NCBI RefSeq assembly: GCF_013155265.1
Contig: NZ_JABJXU010000005.1
Location: 1 to 64,000, forward strand
Length of the DNA: 64,000 nt
DNA from: Enterococcus sp. MMGLQ5-1
GTDB taxonomy: Bacteria > Bacillota > Bacilli > Lactobacillales > Streptococcaceae
Direction of reading: 5' to 3'
Part shown: positions 44,923-53,234 of the stretch, in pieces
How the letters are laid out: every line of letters begins with the position of its first letter
Position numbering within the stretch: position 1 is the first letter of the stretch
The notes under the pieces: generated by a model
The model's input: the letters and a program-made list of their open reading frames with translations, nothing else
Database searches by the model: none
What the model was told of the DNA's origin: nothing
Program-made: the position numbers and the translations under genes

Positions 44923-45209
44923 TAATGAAAGAAAGTATCAGAGCCTAATTTGCGGTCTTCTAATAAGCGCTTTGCCAGTAAAGCTTCTCCATAGGTCACT
45001 AAAGCGACGCCTAGGAAAATAGAGAAATTTCATCTAAGAAAATGCTTTTCTTTTAAATGGTAGCCCGTTCAGATGAGCCCACCACCTTTTATCACAGCTT
45101 CTTTTATGCTAATCTTTATTAATAGATTTTGTTAGATAATCAGTTTTTTAAATGATATTGTCTTTTTAACATACATAATTTATTAATAAAATGATTGGAG
45201 CATTAGCAG
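44923..45209. other. Spacer, no intact gene
   Basis: The leftward strand holds about 35 open codons (45030-44926) reading FLGVALVTYGEALLAKRL and ending SDTFFH, which may be the tail of a lost gene. A stop lies directly upstream and there is no start. Nothing else is recognised. Confidence 0.3.
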
Positions 45210-45695
45210 ATGCACGAAGGACTACAACCAATATACAATCAGTCAACTGAAATACTAATATTAGGTAGCGCTCCTAGTCAAAAATCAATTGAATTTCAGC
45301 AATACTATGGAAATCCTAGCAATCAGTTTTGGAAAATTATCTTTCAAATTTTGGCAATAGACGATCCAATCACGTACCAAAAACGAATTGATACTTTATT
45401 AAAGCAGCACATTGGTCTTTGGGACGTCTATCAAAGGTTTGAGAGAATTGGAAGTCTGGATGTAAATTTCACCTCAGTCGAATTAAATCACTTCGATGAA
45501 ATTCTAGAAAAAGCGCCCATCAAGAAAATCATTACCAATGGCAAGCGCGCCTATCAAGAAGCTCAAAAAATTAATGAATTTAAGTATAGTCAGCTCGCCA
45601 TTATCCCAGTACCATCAACCAGTGGTGCAAACAATGGTAAAGGTTTAGCAAGAATGGAAGCTTGGCGTAAAGCAATCAAAAATAATCACTATTAG
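45210..45695 (+). CDS. DNA-deoxyinosine/uracil glycosylase (Mug-like)
   Basis: A 161-residue member of the uracil-DNA glycosylase superfamily, close to family 6 hypoxanthine-DNA glycosylases: LILGSAPSQKSIEFQQYYGN (catalytic loop, with YYGN and NQFW) and the C-terminal PVPSTSGANNG minor-groove loop. It would remove deaminated bases in base excision repair. TTGGAG lies 9 nt before the ATG. Single gene. Confidence 0.88.
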   Translation: MHEGLQPIYNQSTEILILGSAPSQKSIEFQQYYGNPSNQFWKIIFQILAIDDPITYQKRIDTLLKQHIGLWDVYQRFERIGSLDVNFTSVELNHFDEILEKAPIKKIITNGKRAYQEAQKINEFKYSQLAIIPVPSTSGANNGKGLARMEAWRKAIKNNHY

Positions 45696-45722
45696 TTACC
45701 CATTAACTCCTATCAATAAAGG

Positions 45723-46673
45723 CTAATTTGCTAAACCATCATGAATTTTATCTAAATTCCATTTCATCATGGTATAGTAGGTGTCTCCTGTACTACCTTT
45801 TTTGGCTAATGAATCCGTAAAGATTTTAGAGTAAATCGTTAAGCCTGTTTCATCAGCAACCTTATTCATTGATTTGGGTGAGACGGAAGTCTCGACAAAT
45901 AAGTGCTTAACATCATATTTCTCAATTTCTGATAAAACTGCTGCCATTTGCTCAGGTGTACCTTGGGTTTCTGTATTAATTTCCCAAATATACGCTGGCG
46001 TTACATGGTACGCTTTTGAAAAATATTTAAATGCGCCCTCCGAGGTCACAAGTAAACGTTGATTTTCGGGTATATCTAAAAATTTAGATTGGGCTGTTTG
46101 ATGTAGCTCTGACAGTTTTGCGATATATTCATCCGAATTTTTTTGATAATAATCAGCATTCTTAGTATCTTTCTCTTTTAAAATTTTCGTAATTGTCTTA
46201 ACATATTGAATTCCATTATTTAAATCTAGCCACGCATGTGGATCCTCTTCTGTTTCATTAGTCGTTAAATGCATGGGTGTTACGCCTTCACTGGCAGCAA
46301 AAACATCCTTATCGAATTCTTTATGCGAAGTTTTTACTAACTTTTTAAACCAACCACTACCACCTGTTTCTAAATTAAGACCATTATGAAAAAGAACATC
46401 TGCTTTTGTTGCCTCAGTAATATCGTTTGGACGTGGCTCGTATTCATGCGGATCGACACCACGTTGAACAATACTATACAAATGAATTTTATCCTTTGCA
46501 ACATTTGATACCATATCCTCTATAATGGAATTGGTCGTTACAACTCTCAATTTGCCATCAGCTTCTTGAGCTGTTCCATTGGTACCTTGATCATTATTAC
46601 GACTATTTACAAAATAAAATACGCCCCCAATCATCGCGACTACTGCAATAATACTTATAATTATCCTTTTCAA
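45723..46673 (-). CDS. mntA: Metal-binding protein of Mn-type ABC importer, no lipobox
   Basis: A 316-residue cluster A-I binding protein (PsaA/MntA class). Expected ligands are present: DPHEYEP (His), DPHAWLD (His), TSEGAF (Glu) and IFTDSL (Asp), the H-H-E-D set of Mn/Fe/Zn binders; there is no His-rich Zn loop. The N-terminus (MKRIIISIIAVVAMIGGVFY) is a hydrophobic anchor with no cysteine, so it cannot be a lipoprotein as is usual. The start is TTG with AAGGAG 8 nt upstream. Third gene of the operon after ATPase and permease. Confidence 0.88.
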   Translation of the reverse strand: MKRIIISIIAVVAMIGGVFYFVNSRNNDQGTNGTAQEADGKLRVVTTNSIIEDMVSNVAKDKIHLYSIVQRGVDPHEYEPRPNDITEATKADVLFHNGLNLETGGSGWFKKLVKTSHKEFDKDVFAASEGVTPMHLTTNETEEDPHAWLDLNNGIQYVKTITKILKEKDTKNADYYQKNSDEYIAKLSELHQTAQSKFLDIPENQRLLVTSEGAFKYFSKAYHVTPAYIWEINTETQGTPEQMAAVLSEIEKYDVKHLFVETSVSPKSMNKVADETGLTIYSKIFTDSLAKKGSTGDTYYTMMKWNLDKIHDGLAN

Positions 46674-46709
46674 AAAATCACTCCTTTATAATAATTCTAT
46701 ATAATAATT

Positions 46710-47549
46710 CTATTTTTTAAATTTTAAAAAACCCTGCTTAGGTGAGCAAATAAATGAAATTAAAAACAGCAATGCTGCGAAAATGACAATCGCCGGACCC
46801 GATGCCCAGTTCAGTGTGTAGCTAAAATACAAGCCAAAAACAGAAGCAATCGTACCAAAAATTGCTGATAAAACCAGCATGATTGTTAATTTATCTGTCC
46901 ATAAAAATGCTGTCGCTGCAGGTGTAATTAACATAGCAACTACTAAAATAATGCCAACGGTCTGCAATGCTGAAACTGTAACTAACGTTAAAACTAGCAT
47001 TAGCCCATAGTGCAATAATTGAGTGTTCAGACCGTAGGTTTTAGCATAGGTTTCATCAAAGGAGGTAATTAATAGCTCCTTATAGAAGCAAACAACAAAC
47101 AAAATAACAATACCAAGCACAACTGCCGTAGTTAAAATATCACCATTACTTACCGCCAAAATATTCCCAAATAAAATATGATGTAAATTAGTAGAGCTCT
47201 CAGCCAAGGAAATTAAAATGAAGCCTAAGGCATAAAATGCACTAAACACAATACCGATTGAAGTATCTGTTTTAATTTTACTGTGAGAAGCTACAAAGCC
47301 AATCAATAATGCAGCAATAACACCAAAGATAGAGGCACCAATTAAGATATTAATACCTAACATATATGCAAGCGCAACACCGGGAAGGACAGCATGGGAA
47401 ATCGCATCACCCATTAATGACATCCCTCTTAAAATAATAAAGCTACCGATAATACCTGACATCACCCCAACCATTATCGCTGTAATCAAAGCGCTTTGTA
47501 AAAAATCATATGTCTGTAAGGCATGCCAGAAACTAATGAGTGAATTCAC
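46710..47549 (-). CDS. mntC: Mn-type ABC importer permease
   Basis: About 279 residues with eight or so helices, of the ABC-3 metal permease family (GMSLMGDAISHAVLPGVALA, NILAVSNGDIL, LITPAATAFLWTDKL). The GTG at 47549, with GGAGG 7 nt upstream, is taken as the start; a longer frame upstream reads through the ATPase gene. It overlaps the end of the ATPase gene by 17 bp, so the two are co-translated. Confidence 0.9.
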   Translation of the reverse strand: MNSLISFWHALQTYDFLQSALITAIMVGVMSGIIGSFIILRGMSLMGDAISHAVLPGVALAYMLGINILIGASIFGVIAALLIGFVASHSKIKTDTSIGIVFSAFYALGFILISLAESSTNLHHILFGNILAVSNGDILTTAVVLGIVILFVVCFYKELLITSFDETYAKTYGLNTQLLHYGLMLVLTLVTVSALQTVGIILVVAMLITPAATAFLWTDKLTIMLVLSAIFGTIASVFGLYFSYTLNWASGPAIVIFAALLFLISFICSPKQGFLKFKK

Positions 47550-48288
47550 GATTATCAGCCTCCTTTTGATTAAATAAAACAGATGACAAATCTGCACTAA
47601 ATGCCTGCCCAATATTCTTAGCATTATAGACCTGCTGAGTAGGACCAAAATCAATCAAACCATGATTCATAATTACTAGATCATCAAAGTAGCTTGAAAC
47701 CTTGTTTAAGTCGTGGTGAACAACAATAATTGTCTTATTTTCTAATTTCCATTGCTTCATAATCGCCATAATAGCTGTTTCGCTCTGTAAATCAATGCCT
47801 ACAAATGGTTCATCCAAGACAATCACCTCTGCCTTTTGAACAATTGCCCGAGCCACAAAGGCACGCTGTAGCTGACCTCCAGATAGATTACCAATTTGAC
47901 GGTGAGAAAATTCAGTTAACCCTACCTGTTCAATTGCTCGCTGGCAAGAATTAACGGCGTTTTTATCCGGACTTTTAAAAAGGCCAAGCTTGCCATAGGT
48001 ACCAGTCAGCACCAAATCGAAAACATCTATTGGAAAGGATAAATCTAAATCCTTACGCTGCTCAACATAAGCAATATGCTTTTGAATTTTTTTTAGCGGC
48101 TGCTTTTGATAGCTCACTTCACCAGAGGTTGACTTAACCAATCCTAAAATCGCCTTAATTAAGGTCGATTTTCCTGCCCCGTTAGGCCCAATAATACCAG
48201 TAATTTTTCCTGAATTAAAATTAACCGTTAAATCATTAAAAACTGGAACTTGACCGTATGAAACGGTTAGCTGATTCACAGATAACAT
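47533..48288 (-). CDS. mntB: Mn-type ABC importer ATP-binding protein
   Basis: A 251-residue ABC ATPase of the metal-import class: GPNGAGKST (Walker A), AYVEQRKDLDLSFP (Q-loop typical of the Mn/Zn branch), LSGGQLQR, VIVLDEPFVGID, VVHHDLN. It is the first gene of the three-gene operon. AAGGAGG precedes the ATG. An MntR-like operator lies 14 bp upstream of the start. Confidence 0.92.
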   Translation of the reverse strand: MLSVNQLTVSYGQVPVFNDLTVNFNSGKITGIIGPNGAGKSTLIKAILGLVKSTSGEVSYQKQPLKKIQKHIAYVEQRKDLDLSFPIDVFDLVLTGTYGKLGLFKSPDKNAVNSCQRAIEQVGLTEFSHRQIGNLSGGQLQRAFVARAIVQKAEVIVLDEPFVGIDLQSETAIMAIMKQWKLENKTIIVVHHDLNKVSSYFDDLVIMNHGLIDFGPTQQVYNAKNIGQAFSADLSSVLFNQKEADNREFTH

Positions 48289-48301
48289 TTTACCCTCCTT
48301 T

Positions 48302-48353
48302 TTAGGTGTGCCTAATTTTTATTAATGATACCAAAAAATATAGTTATGTGCAA
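48302..48353 (-). promoter_or_regulatory. Promoter and MntR/EfaR-type operator of Mn importer
   Basis: Minus strand: -35 TTGCAC (48353-48348), 17-bp spacer, -10 TATCAT (48330-48325). The palindrome TTAGGTGTGCCTAA (48302-48315), of the DtxR/MntR kind that represses in high Mn2+, covers the region just after the start of transcription. Confidence 0.8.
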
Positions 48354-48439
48354 GCGCTTAAAAAAAAAATCGTTTTTTGACAATAAAAAAAACTTATCCG
48401 ACTAGCAGTAGTCAAAATAAGTTTTCAATAGATTATTAA

Positions 48440-49087
48440 TTAATCGTCAATAACTGTAAAGCGTCCTTGATGATACTTAGGCGTTTCAATTTCATTTAAA
48501 ATTGCAACGGCTAACGTACCGCTTGAAGTGATTGATTCGTTCTTTTGATTGAATAATAGATGATTTTCACCAGAAATAAATGAGCCTGCACTACCATGCT
48601 GGAAAGTAACTCCTGGCGAAACTGCAACCCAATCTACATTATCAATCATACGTAAAAATTCAAGCTCTTTATATTGATTATCTGGTATCGCAATCCAGCT
48701 TTCACTATCCGGTGTGAGCTTTAAGTCATCTAATAATAAATGATTATCAGAACCAGTCTTTAAGCTACCCGCCCCTACAATAAAGAAAAGCCTTGTTTTT
48801 TTATTTTCCCGAAATAAATGAACTAATTTAGCAGCTAAGTCAATGTGTAAATAAGCTTTTGGAGGCATTGTCGCAAAAGCGTTCACAACAACATCAAATT
48901 GCTTTAAATCATCAATTGTTAAATCAAATACCTCTTTTTCAATTATCTGAACTTTTTGCTCGCCAAGTTCACCTTGCAGCTTTGCTTGATTTCTGACAAT
49001 TGCCGTTACCTCATGATTTCTAGCAATCGCCTCCTTCAGTACCGCTAACCCTGCATTACCTGTTGCACCAATAACTCCGATTTTCAT
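48440..49087 (-). CDS. NmrA-like NAD(P)-binding protein
   Basis: A 215-residue atypical short-chain reductase. It starts MKIGVIGATGNAGLAVLKEA (GxxGxxG nucleotide site), with FFIVGAGSL and VDWVAVSPG. It resembles NAD(P)-dependent proteins that respond to redox or quinone stress. ATG 49087, after GGAGG, is chosen; the longer frame upstream has no support. It is divergent from an HxlR regulator gene with 134 bp between, so it is the probable target. Confidence 0.88.
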   Translation of the reverse strand: MKIGVIGATGNAGLAVLKEAIARNHEVTAIVRNQAKLQGELGEQKVQIIEKEVFDLTIDDLKQFDVVVNAFATMPPKAYLHIDLAAKLVHLFRENKKTRLFFIVGAGSLKTGSDNHLLLDDLKLTPDSESWIAIPDNQYKELEFLRMIDNVDWVAVSPGVTFQHGSAGSFISGENHLLFNQKNESITSSGTLAVAILNEIETPKYHQGRFTVIDD

Positions 49088-49221
49088 ATAATTACCTCCC
49101 TGTAATTGCTTATTTTCCTTACAAGACTTATAATAAATCATAAAGTATCTTTTGGAAAGTAGGCACTTTTTAGTAACTAAGTTTCCAATCCCTGATCTAA
49201 TTATTATATTAAGGAGAAAAC

Positions 49222-49548
49222 ATGATCAACAATCAACTACCCGCCTGCCCTGTAGAAACTACGCTTCAGCTTTTAAAAAACAAATGGACAATTTTAATCG
49301 TTCGTGACCTACTAACTGGTACTAAACGCTTTAGTCAGCTTAAAAACTCAGTAACTGGCATTTCGCAAAAGGTTTTGACTGCTAATCTCAGGCAAATGGA
49401 GGCACAAGGCCTGTTAAATCGCGAGGTGTTTCCACAAGTGCCCCCAAAAGTAGAATATACTTTAACACCACTAGGCTATACGCTTGAGAATGTGATTAAT
49501 TCGATGTATGCTTGGGGTGAAGATTATCAAAGCTCAACTTTTTCTTAG
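49222..49548 (+). CDS. HxlR-family redox-type transcriptional regulator
   Basis: A 108-residue winged-helix regulator. ACPVETTLQLLKNKWTILIV holds the conserved Cys (residue 9) that senses electrophiles or disulfide stress in YodB/HypR-type members. FSQLKNSVTGISQKVLTANL is the recognition helix region. AAGGAG precedes the ATG. It likely controls the divergent NmrA-like gene. Confidence 0.92.
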   Translation: MINNQLPACPVETTLQLLKNKWTILIVRDLLTGTKRFSQLKNSVTGISQKVLTANLRQMEAQGLLNREVFPQVPPKVEYTLTPLGYTLENVINSMYAWGEDYQSSTFS

Positions 49549-49630
49549 CAGATTAATTTGAGCATTGCTGAAATTATTATTCTAAGCGATTCATTTTTAA
49601 TTTTAAAAAAATATTTGCAAGAGGCGCATA

Positions 49631-50278
49631 ATGGTTAATAAAAAAAATTTAGGTTTCTATTTGATGATTATTACAATTACCAGCGAAATTATCTTACCCT
49701 TTATATTGGGCAGCTTTTATCCTGAGTTCAATCAATGGAGTAATCTAATCAGTGATTTCGGAGCCTCAGGTAGTCCAGTGCAGAATACATTTAAATTATG
49801 GGAAATAATCGATGGCAGCCTATTGATTATTGCTGCCTCAGCCTTCTATTTTCGTTTTAAATCGACCTCTGAGTCTCTAGCAAAGCTATTAACCGTTTTA
49901 ATAGTCCTTTACGCAATTGGTGACTGCATTATCACAGGCATAGCAGATCGAGTTCAATCAGCCAAACCAACGATTATGGGGCAAATCCACGATTACGCTT
50001 CTGGCATCAGCCTAATTGCGATTTTTCTTGGAATCCTTGTTCTAATCATTTTGTATCATTTTGAAGATAATCAATTGATGACCCGCGCCTTCATAATTAT
50101 TTTAATTTTAGCAGGGCTTACTATGCTCCTATTTGCAGCACCACGATTACCATTGATTAACCAGTTACACCTCCCTTACCGAGGTCTTACTCAAAAAATA
50201 CTATTGTATCTACTCTTCAGTCCGTTCTTTTTCACTTCAATTCAAGCTCTAAAGAATAGAAATTGGTCAGCCATTTAA
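49631..50278 (+). CDS. DUF998-like integral membrane protein
   Basis: A 215-residue protein with six predicted helices, matching the DUF998 layout: early WSNLISDFGASGSPVQN loop, QIHDYASGIS loop, PYRGLTQKI near the end. The function is unknown. AGAGG precedes the ATG. It follows the HxlR gene by 82 bp on the same strand. Confidence 0.75.
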   Translation: MVNKKNLGFYLMIITITSEIILPFILGSFYPEFNQWSNLISDFGASGSPVQNTFKLWEIIDGSLLIIAASAFYFRFKSTSESLAKLLTVLIVLYAIGDCIITGIADRVQSAKPTIMGQIHDYASGISLIAIFLGILVLIILYHFEDNQLMTRAFIIILILAGLTMLLFAAPRLPLINQLHLPYRGLTQKILLYLLFSPFFFTSIQALKNRNWSAI

Positions 50279-50289
50279 GAATTACCTAA

Positions 50290-50790
50290 AATCTAATCTC
50301 TAGTGTTGAGGCTAGTTTTGATTTCAATGAGTTACTCCAATCAATGCCTATCACAGTTGAGCTGCGCAAATTGACCAAATTATTGAACCTCTCTTAGCTA
50401 AATTGACTAGCCACTTCCCTCTTTATAAATAAAGGAATGCCATCTCCACATATGATTTGAGAAACTTGAATAATCAAACAGTCAACCTGTTTGGCAGCGT
50501 ATAGAGGCTACAAGAAGCCTATTGCCAAAAACAAATCAAATATTTTGATTATCAGCAAAATGCTAAACAAATTCGACAACCGAACCATTGATTGCTGCAA
50601 AGTCTGTGACTGAAAAATGAGGCTGATGCGTATTTCGTTGTTAAATCAATATTAACTACCTTTTCCAAATGACTTAACTCATTAATGGTCCACTCCCCCA
50701 TTAATACGCTTACCATTTCACAATAAAGCTTTTCATAATCTGTTTTCTCAGCCGTTCCTGTTGAATATAGCTATTCTAAATTATCATTTT
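50290..50790. pseudogene. Decayed genes, one a WYL-type regulator remnant
   Basis: The plus strand at about 50305-50590 reads, with stops, SFDFNELLQSMPITVELRKL and RLQEAYCQKQIKYFDYQQNA. The second part resembles the start of a WYL ligand domain of YafY-like regulators. The minus strand at about 50770-50600 is open for roughly 55 codons (TDYEKLYCEMVSVLMGEWTI) without a start. Both look eroded. No intact gene lies between 50279 and 50952. Confidence 0.35.
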
Positions 50791-50952
50791 TTATCAGCTA
50801 AGCAGCTAGCCATCGAAATACACCTTCATAATTTCCACCTCATTATTTAGTAAAAGTATTAAAAATGTAACTAAACAAGCATTAATAATAAAATTTTAAT
50901 AATGCTATCTTATCTATCACACAATAACTTTAAATAAACTAAAGAAAGCCGC

Positions 50953-51513
50953 TTAATACTGTCTAATAACTGGTGGCGTATAATGCTCAATGAAGTGATC
51001 AATCTCTGTTAAAGAATTAGAAAATAAAATTTTCTGGCGGTCAGCTGGCGTTAAAAATTCAGAAGAAACCATTTGATCATAAAAATTTTTAATTGGTTCA
51101 TAGTAATCATTTTCATTAAAAAAAACACATGGATTAGTATTTTGACCAACTCTTGCCCAAGAAACAACCTCCGTGATTTCTTCTAATGTCCCAGGACCAC
51201 CGGGTAATGCGAGACAAGCATCACTTAACGACAGCATCGCTGCTTTGCGCTCAGACATTGAGTCTACTACCCTCATCTCTGAAATATCGGGATGTGCTAA
51301 TTCTCTTTCCTGCAAAAAGGTCGGGATAATACCGATGACCTTGCCACTATTTTCTAAAACTGAGTCTGCAAGAATGCCCATTAAACCAGCTCTTCCGCCT
51401 CCATAAACCAAGGTATTTTTGTTACTCGCAATCCATTTACCTAATTTAATAGCTGCTTGCTCATAAATCGGATTATTTCCCTTACTTGCACCACAATATA
51501 CCGCAATATTCAA
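50953..51513 (-). CDS. LOG family protein (cytokinin-activating-like)
   Basis: A 186-residue LOG/TIGR00730 protein: VYGGGRAGLMG and PGGPGTLEEITEV, the nucleotide monophosphate-binding and catalytic motif of phosphoribohydrolases that cleave N6-modified AMP or other nucleotide 5'-monophosphates. The start is TTG with AGAGG upstream. It is divergent from a MazG-like gene, so two nucleotide-cleaning genes share this intergenic space. Confidence 0.92.
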   Translation of the reverse strand: MNIAVYCGASKGNNPIYEQAAIKLGKWIASNKNTLVYGGGRAGLMGILADSVLENSGKVIGIIPTFLQERELAHPDISEMRVVDSMSERKAAMLSLSDACLALPGGPGTLEEITEVVSWARVGQNTNPCVFFNENDYYEPIKNFYDQMVSSEFLTPADRQKILFSNSLTEIDHFIEHYTPPVIRQY

Positions 51514-51606
51514 AAAAATTCCTCTTTTCTTTTTTTATCAATTAATTATATTATATATATAAACGGTAGCTACTTCTACTTTTCTAATTTTAATTTGGAG
51601 GTTAAA

Positions 51607-51930
51607 ATGAATATTAATGATTATCAAAAATGGGTTAGTGAATTTTATAAAAAAAGGCATTGGTATGAATACAATCCCTTTATCAGAAGTAATTTCTTGA
51701 TGGAGGAGGTTGGCGAGGTAGCTCAGGCAATCAGAACCATTGAAATTGGTAGGGATCGCCCCGATGAGCTTACCCAGAATACTGATTTACAGCTTGCACA
51801 TTTGACCGAGGAGTTGGGTGATGTATTAGATAATATCTTTATCTTGGCTGACAAATATGATATCTCTCTTGAAGAAATCATGCAAAGTCATCAAGCAAAA
51901 TTAACTGCACGTTATCAATCAAAGCAATAA
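51607..51930 (+). CDS. MazG-like nucleotide pyrophosphohydrolase
   Basis: A 107-residue all-alpha NTP pyrophosphatase: MEEVGEVAQAI (EExxE) and EELGDVLDNIF (ExxD) bind the Mg2+ ions. It would remove non-canonical or excess NTPs. ATG 51607 follows TTGGAGG; the longer frame upstream is non-coding. Its stop codon lies inside the terminator stem. Confidence 0.9.
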   Translation: MNINDYQKWVSEFYKKRHWYEYNPFIRSNFLMEEVGEVAQAIRTIEIGRDRPDELTQNTDLQLAHLTEELGDVLDNIFILADKYDISLEEIMQSHQAKLTARYQSKQ

Positions 51931-51967
51931 AAGTGAGTAGCGACTATGGCGCTACTCACTTTTATTA
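51929..51967. terminator. Terminator after MazG-like gene
   Basis: Perfect 13-bp stem AAAAGTGAGTAGC (51929-51941) with GCTACTCACTTTT (51951-51963). Confidence 0.9.
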
Positions 51968-52166
51968 TATTAACTATTAAATATCTTCTTATCTCATTCT
52001 AGCTAAAAAATCGTAGTATATTAAAATAATTTTTCTTGCATTTTTAAAATAAATCAAAATAACTAAGAAAAGAACAGCTTTTTAGTAAAAGATTCTTGAA
52101 ATTTATATGCTAAAATTTTTCTGGATAGAAATAATAAGCTTTAAAAATAACGAATGGAGAATCAAT

Positions 52167-53024
52167 ATGAAGAAGAAAAAAATGGGAATTTTAGCTTTAA
52201 TTGCTTTGACGGGAGCAATGGCATTTTGCTCAATCCCTCAAAATGCGCTAGCAAACGAATTGGAGGCTGCTGCAAAGGGAACTAAAGAAAACCCAATCAT
52301 CATTGGAGATGGCGGTGATTTGCAAACATTATCTGAAACTGCTAAGGATACTTATTATTATGTTAAAAAGGGTGGGACTATTGAAAGCTTGGCGAAATAT
52401 TCTTATGTAACCAAGGTGGAATACGGTGGTAAAATTGAACACGCCTACTATGGATCGCGTGTTGAAAATTTACAGGGACTGGTTCAAAGTGCATATAATG
52501 GAAGTACCATTTCTTACGTTCACGATAATGGTGTCGTAAATTATGTCAACACTGGGGCAATTGTCGAGGATGTATATGCTAGCGGAACCATTACAACTGT
52601 TAATGGAGGGGAAGTCGGGACTGTTTACCATGGTGGGACTGTAAAAAATGTAATTAATAATGGTATGGTTTCCCAAGTAGAAGGTGGCGTCGTAGAAAAT
52701 GTTTCTAGTGGCGGCAATGTTGGAGTAGTATGGTTCTCGAGCTTAGTAAAAAATGTTAATGCTGGCGGTAAAGTTACTTTGGTTTCTGCTGGCTATGTTA
52801 CCAACGTCAATAATTTAGGTTATGTGAAGGACCTTGATGGTGGTGGTGTAATATCCAATATTAATGATGGCGGTAGAGTTTCAACCGTCAACTTCGGATT
52901 TATCGAAAATTTATATAAGGGCGCGACTATAGAAGATCTAACCGAAGGAGGTAAAGTAATCAATCAGCAAAAAGGCAGCACTATCATAATTAATAACGGC
53001 GTCATTGCAAATATAATTGATTAA
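52167..53024 (+). CDS. Secreted repeat protein, predicted beta-solenoid
   Basis: A 285-residue exported protein with a signal peptide (MKKKKMGILALIALTGAM start, cleavage near NALA-NE at about residue 29). The rest is built of some 20 units of 8-10 residues of the form GGxVxxVxx (for example GEVGTVYHGGTVKNVINN). The regular Gly-Gly turn and Val pair predict a right-handed beta-solenoid like the passenger repeats of AIDA-type autotransporters, which is unusual in a Gram-positive. There is no sorting signal, LysM or membrane anchor. ATG 52167 follows GGAG; a start 20 codons upstream has no signal. Function unknown. Confidence 0.8.
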   Translation: MKKKKMGILALIALTGAMAFCSIPQNALANELEAAAKGTKENPIIIGDGGDLQTLSETAKDTYYYVKKGGTIESLAKYSYVTKVEYGGKIEHAYYGSRVENLQGLVQSAYNGSTISYVHDNGVVNYVNTGAIVEDVYASGTITTVNGGEVGTVYHGGTVKNVINNGMVSQVEGGVVENVSSGGNVGVVWFSSLVKNVNAGGKVTLVSAGYVTNVNNLGYVKDLDGGGVISNINDGGRVSTVNFGFIENLYKGATIEDLTEGGKVINQQKGSTIIINNGVIANIID

Positions 53025-53115
53025 TCAATTCATCATTTAAAAATCAATAGAGCCTGCATCAGTCACTATCGCTAATTTGACTGATTGATTACTTATAATT
53101 GCTCTTATAACAACG

Positions 53116-53146
53116 AAAACCCACCTGCGATATAGGTGGGTTTTTC
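53116..53146 (+). terminator. Terminator after repeat protein gene
   Basis: Stem AAAACCCACCT (53116-53126) with AGGTGGGTTTT (53134-53144), then T. Confidence 0.9.
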
Positions 53147-53234
53147 ATATGCTATAGCAGCTAAAAGCCGATGATTAAGTCATAAAAGTCATCAATGAAT
53201 TGCTCTATCAAGAAATTATTTCTGAATTAATCTA

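Noticed and set aside
44926-45030. Small leftward protein of about 35 codons
   Set aside because: No start codon or ribosome binding site and a stop directly upstream; noted only as a possible tail.
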